Assembly (NCBI GenBank): GCA_017522225.1
Contig: JAFWZR010000033.1
Location: 62,001 to 126,000 of the forward strand
DNA length: 64,000 nucleotides
From: Clostridia bacterium
Lineage (GTDB): Bacteria > Bacillota > Clostridia > Oscillospirales > Acutalibacteraceae
Reading direction: 5' to 3'
Part shown: positions 61,637 through 64,000 of the stretch, one piece after another
Numbering within the stretch: position 1 is the first letter of the stretch
How the letters are laid out: every line of letters starts with the position of its first letter
Program-made: the position numbers and the translations under genes
The notes under the pieces: generated by a model
Seen by the model: the letters and a program-made list of their open reading frames with translations, nothing else
Databases searched by the model: none
What the model was told of the DNA's origin: nothing

Positions 61637-61669
61637 AAAAAGCGACTCGCACATCGCTGTGCCAGTCGC
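61637..61669 (-). terminator. Terminator of the PEP carboxykinase gene
   Basis: On the minus strand GCGACTGGCAC, a loop, GTGCGAGTCGC and TTTTT. Confidence 0.85.
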
Positions 61670-61685
61670 CTGATTGTTTATTATT

Positions 61686-63473
61686 TTATTTTGCAAGGTT
61701 TTCCTTGAGGTTAGCAAGCTGAGCCTTGAGCTCTTCGGGAAGTCTGTCACCAAACTTCTTGTAGTGCTCTTCGATCTCTGCTGCTTCCTTCTCCCATGTT
61801 GCCTTATCAACTGTAAGGATGTCCTTAAGAGTTTCGATATCCATATCGAGGTCTGTAAGGTCGATGTCTTCCGGCTTCGGAACATAACCGATAGCTGTTT
61901 CTGTTGCATCTGCCTTGCCCTCGCAACGATCAAGAATCCAATTGAGAACACGCATATTGTCGCCGAAGCCCGGCCAGATGAAGTTGCCTTCGTCGTCTGT
62001 ACGGAACCAGTTAACATTGAAAATCTTCGGAGCCTTGTCACCGAGCTTTTCGCCCATGTCAAGCCAATGCTGGAAGTAGTCAGCCATATGATAACCGCAG
62101 AACGGAAGCATAGCCATCGGGTCACGACGAACAACACCAACAGCACCTGCTGCTGCAGCTGTTGTTTCAGAAGCCATAGCTGAGCCTACGAATACACCGT
62201 TCTCCCAGCTCTTTGACTGGTAAACAAGCGGAGCGCACTTTGCACGGCGGCCGCCGAATACGATTGCAGAAATCGGCACACCTTCGCCCTTATCAAACTC
62301 AGGAGAAATGCAGGGGCAGTTGATTGCCGGAGCTGTAAATCTTGAGTTCGGGTTTGCACCGTAAGTTGACTTGTCTGCCTTGTTGAACTTTGTCGGATCC
62401 CAGGGATTGCCGATCCAGTCGTTAGCGTTTGTCGGGAGATCCTTGTTGAGGCCTTCCCACCAAACTGTGTTATCTTCAAGATTATGAAGAACGTTTGTGA
62501 AGATTGTATTCTTCTTTGTTGACTCAAGAGCGTTGAAGTTTGACTTCTCGTTTGTACCGGGTGCAACGCCGAAGAAACCGTTTTCAGGGTTGATAGCATA
62601 GAGTCTGCCATCCTTACCGATTCTCATCCAAGCTATATCATCACCGATTGTCCAGATCTTGTAGCCCTTCTCCTTAAGATACTTGGGAGGAATAAGCATA
62701 GCAAGGTTTGTCTTACCGCAAGCTGACGGGAATGCAGCAGCGATGTACTTAACTTCGCCCTGAGGATTCTCAAGACCGAGGATGAGCATATGCTCAGCCA
62801 TCCAGCCCTCTTTCCAGCCCTGGTATGATGCGATACGAAGAGCAAAGCACTTCTTACCGAGAAGAACGTTTCCGCCGTAACCTGAGTTAACAGAGATGAT
62901 AGCGTTGTCTTCGGGGAACTGGCAGATATATCTCTTTTCGGGATCGATGTCGCATTTTGCGTGGAAGCAGCGTACCCAGTCATTGCTGTCGCCGAGAACA
63001 TCAAGAACTTCCTTGCCGACACGTGTCATGATAACCATGTTAAGAACAACGTAGATTGAGTCTGTGATCTCAACACCAACCTTTGCAAGAGGTGATCCGA
63101 TCGGACCCATTGAGAAGGGAATAACATACATTGTTCTGCCCTTGTAAGAATCACGAGCGATGTCGTAAAGCTTTGCGTACATCTCTTCGGGATCACACCA
63201 GTTGTTTGTCGGGCCTGCATCTTCCTTCTTCTTTGAGCAGATGAATGTTCTGTCCTCAACACGTGCAACGTCGTTGGGGTTTGTTCTGTGAAGGTAGCAG
63301 CCGGGAAGCTTTTCTTCGTTGAGCTTGATCATTTCTCCTGTAGCAACAGACTCTGCACGGAGAGCTTCGAGCTGTTCTTCAGAACCGTCAATCCAGATTA
63401 CCTGGTCAGGCTTAACGAGTTCTACTTTTTCGTCAATCCAATCAAGAATTGACTTGTTGGTTGTTAATGCCAT
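61686..63473 (-). CDS. pckG: Phosphoenolpyruvate carboxykinase (GTP)
   Basis: It interconverts oxaloacetate plus GTP and PEP plus CO2 plus GDP. In fermenters it often fixes CO2 onto PEP. The 595-aa product has the usual GTP-type length. It has YVIPFSMGPIGSPLAKVGVE, GGNVLLGKKCFALRIAS, FPSACGKTNLAMLIPP (P-loop with the reactive Cys), IGDDIAWM (metal Asp) and NPENGFFGVAPGT. AAAGGATTG precedes ATG. Own promoter and terminator, so it is monocistronic. Confidence 0.96.
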   Translation of the reverse strand: MALTTNKSILDWIDEKVELVKPDQVIWIDGSEEQLEALRAESVATGEMIKLNEEKLPGCYLHRTNPNDVARVEDRTFICSKKKEDAGPTNNWCDPEEMYAKLYDIARDSYKGRTMYVIPFSMGPIGSPLAKVGVEITDSIYVVLNMVIMTRVGKEVLDVLGDSNDWVRCFHAKCDIDPEKRYICQFPEDNAIISVNSGYGGNVLLGKKCFALRIASYQGWKEGWMAEHMLILGLENPQGEVKYIAAAFPSACGKTNLAMLIPPKYLKEKGYKIWTIGDDIAWMRIGKDGRLYAINPENGFFGVAPGTNEKSNFNALESTKKNTIFTNVLHNLEDNTVWWEGLNKDLPTNANDWIGNPWDPTKFNKADKSTYGANPNSRFTAPAINCPCISPEFDKGEGVPISAIVFGGRRAKCAPLVYQSKSWENGVFVGSAMASETTAAAAGAVGVVRRDPMAMLPFCGYHMADYFQHWLDMGEKLGDKAPKIFNVNWFRTDDEGNFIWPGFGDNMRVLNWILDRCEGKADATETAIGYVPKPEDIDLTDLDMDIETLKDILTVDKATWEKEAAEIEEHYKKFGDRLPEELKAQLANLKENLAK

Positions 63474-63517
63474 AATATTTCAATCCTTTCGTTGAAAATA
63501 CAAATTTTTACACATAT

Positions 63518-63546
63518 ATTATATCCAATAAAAAGGGAATTTGCAA
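63518..63546 (-). promoter_or_regulatory. Sigma-A promoter of pckG
   Basis: TTGCAA, 17 nt, TATAAT on the minus strand. Confidence 0.75.
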
Positions 63547-63669
63547 TATACAAATTGCATATTGTTTTCATAAAACAGTTATTATTTTGTGAAATGTTAC
63601 AAAATTAACAACAGATTTATAAAGATTAAAATTTCCTGTTTTGTCAAAAATAATAACGGAGGTGTTAAA

Positions 63670-63999
63670 ATGAGTAAAGAGAAAACTCAGCTGCAACGGA
63701 TATTTGATGTTTATGTAACTGTGATTGTATTGATTACCGCAGTGATGCTTGTTGTATGCGGTGTGGCAATAAGCAAGGTCAACACGGATTATATGCAGAC
63801 AGGCATACGCGCGGGTAAGATTGTCGCAGAAAGGGAAAATATGCAGATTTCCGTCACCACTCACGAGGGCATTGAACTCAAGGCAGACAAGAATTATCTT
63901 GAAATCGCAGACAAGGTATTGTCCTTCCTTCCCCCGCCTGTGAATACAACATACTTAATGACAAAGGAGCTTATGGAGTGGTTTGACAGCCAGAATTAA
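63670..63999 (+). CDS. Small single-pass membrane protein of unknown function
   Basis: A 109-aa protein with one membrane helix (VYVTVIVLITAVMLVVCGVAI, about residues 14-34) and a C-terminal domain of about 70 residues, probably extracellular, with NMQISVTTHEGIELKADKNYL and FLPPPVNTTYLMTKELMEWF. GGAGG lies 8 nt before the ATG at 63670; a longer frame was rejected. It ends one base before the window edge, so downstream partners are not visible. I do not recognise the family. Confidence 0.7.
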   Translation: MSKEKTQLQRIFDVYVTVIVLITAVMLVVCGVAISKVNTDYMQTGIRAGKIVAERENMQISVTTHEGIELKADKNYLEIADKVLSFLPPPVNTTYLMTKELMEWFDSQN

Positions 64000-64000
64000 A

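Noticed and set aside
1..64000. CRISPR arrays, tRNA/rRNA genes, insertion sequences, phage genes
   Set aside because: Looked for repeats with regular spacers, cloverleaf-like stretches, transposase and integrase motifs; none seen.

Overview
The window looks like chromosome from an anaerobic, endospore-forming Clostridia bacterium of the gut type (Ruminococcaceae/Oscillospiraceae-like; this placement is inference). Support comes from sporulation genes (ylbJ, yqfC, yqfD), an oxygen-independent ribonucleotide reductase with its activase (nrdG, nrdD), an anaerobic sulfatase maturase, FeoAB ferrous iron uptake and a GTP-type PEP carboxykinase. Genes are compactly packed on both strands, with many Rho-independent terminators at convergent gene ends and consensus sigma-A promoters. 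I see no tRNA, rRNA, insertion sequence, phage or CRISPR array.

Layout. 1-3.3 kb: a minus-strand translation and secretion operon (ylxM, ffh, rpsP, khpA, rimM, trmD, the last cut by the window edge). 3.5-9.2 kb: glycerate kinase, a threonine-aldolase-like enzyme, a small Cys protein, the sporulation genes and radC. 9.3-17.8 kb: a GH36 alpha-galactosidase, a membrane-anchored parvulin foldase, an NhaC-type antiporter with an unusual Cys-rich insert, two membrane proteins of unknown function and a glycerophosphodiesterase. 17.8-24.5 kb: a GPH-family transporter, a second glycerophosphodiesterase, a propeller plus alpha-toroid protein, a pentulose-phosphate epimerase and a ribokinase-like kinase. 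24.5-32 kb: an amino-sugar cluster (GH84 hexosaminidase, a GNAT resembling the O-GlcNAcase C-terminal domain, a GlcNAc-kinase-like protein, a SIS protein), a secreted GH98-like protein and two acyltransferases. 32.0-32.8 kb: an 830-bp gene-free region that appears to hold a large structured non-coding RNA and a divergent short leader RNA. 32.8-40.4 kb: a flavoprotein, a heterodimeric ABC exporter, an anchored phosphoesterase and an anchored unknown. 40.4-43.2 kb: feoA, feoB and a Cys-rich small protein behind repeated DtxR/IdeR-like operators. 43.3-55.9 kb: a second phosphoesterase, two paralogous secreted alpha/beta-hydrolases, a sialic-acid catabolic operon and a sulfatase/maturase pair. 56-64 kb: nrdG, nrdD and trxB behind NrdR boxes, a flavoprotein, pckG and a small membrane protein.

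How it fits together. Many genes suit foraging on host mucin-type glycans: alpha-galactosidase, putative GH98, sulfatase with its maturase, sialate lyase with an AGE-type epimerase (ManNAc to GlcNAc), hexosaminidase and GlcNAc kinase. No sialidase is present here. The most notable signals are the 32.3 kb RNA candidate, the in-frame stop that cuts a thioredoxin-like domain off NrdD, the GH84/GNAT pair that looks like a split O-GlcNAcase, the propeller-toroid protein and the three-site iron operator set. All family assignments were made by eye from motifs; no database search was run.
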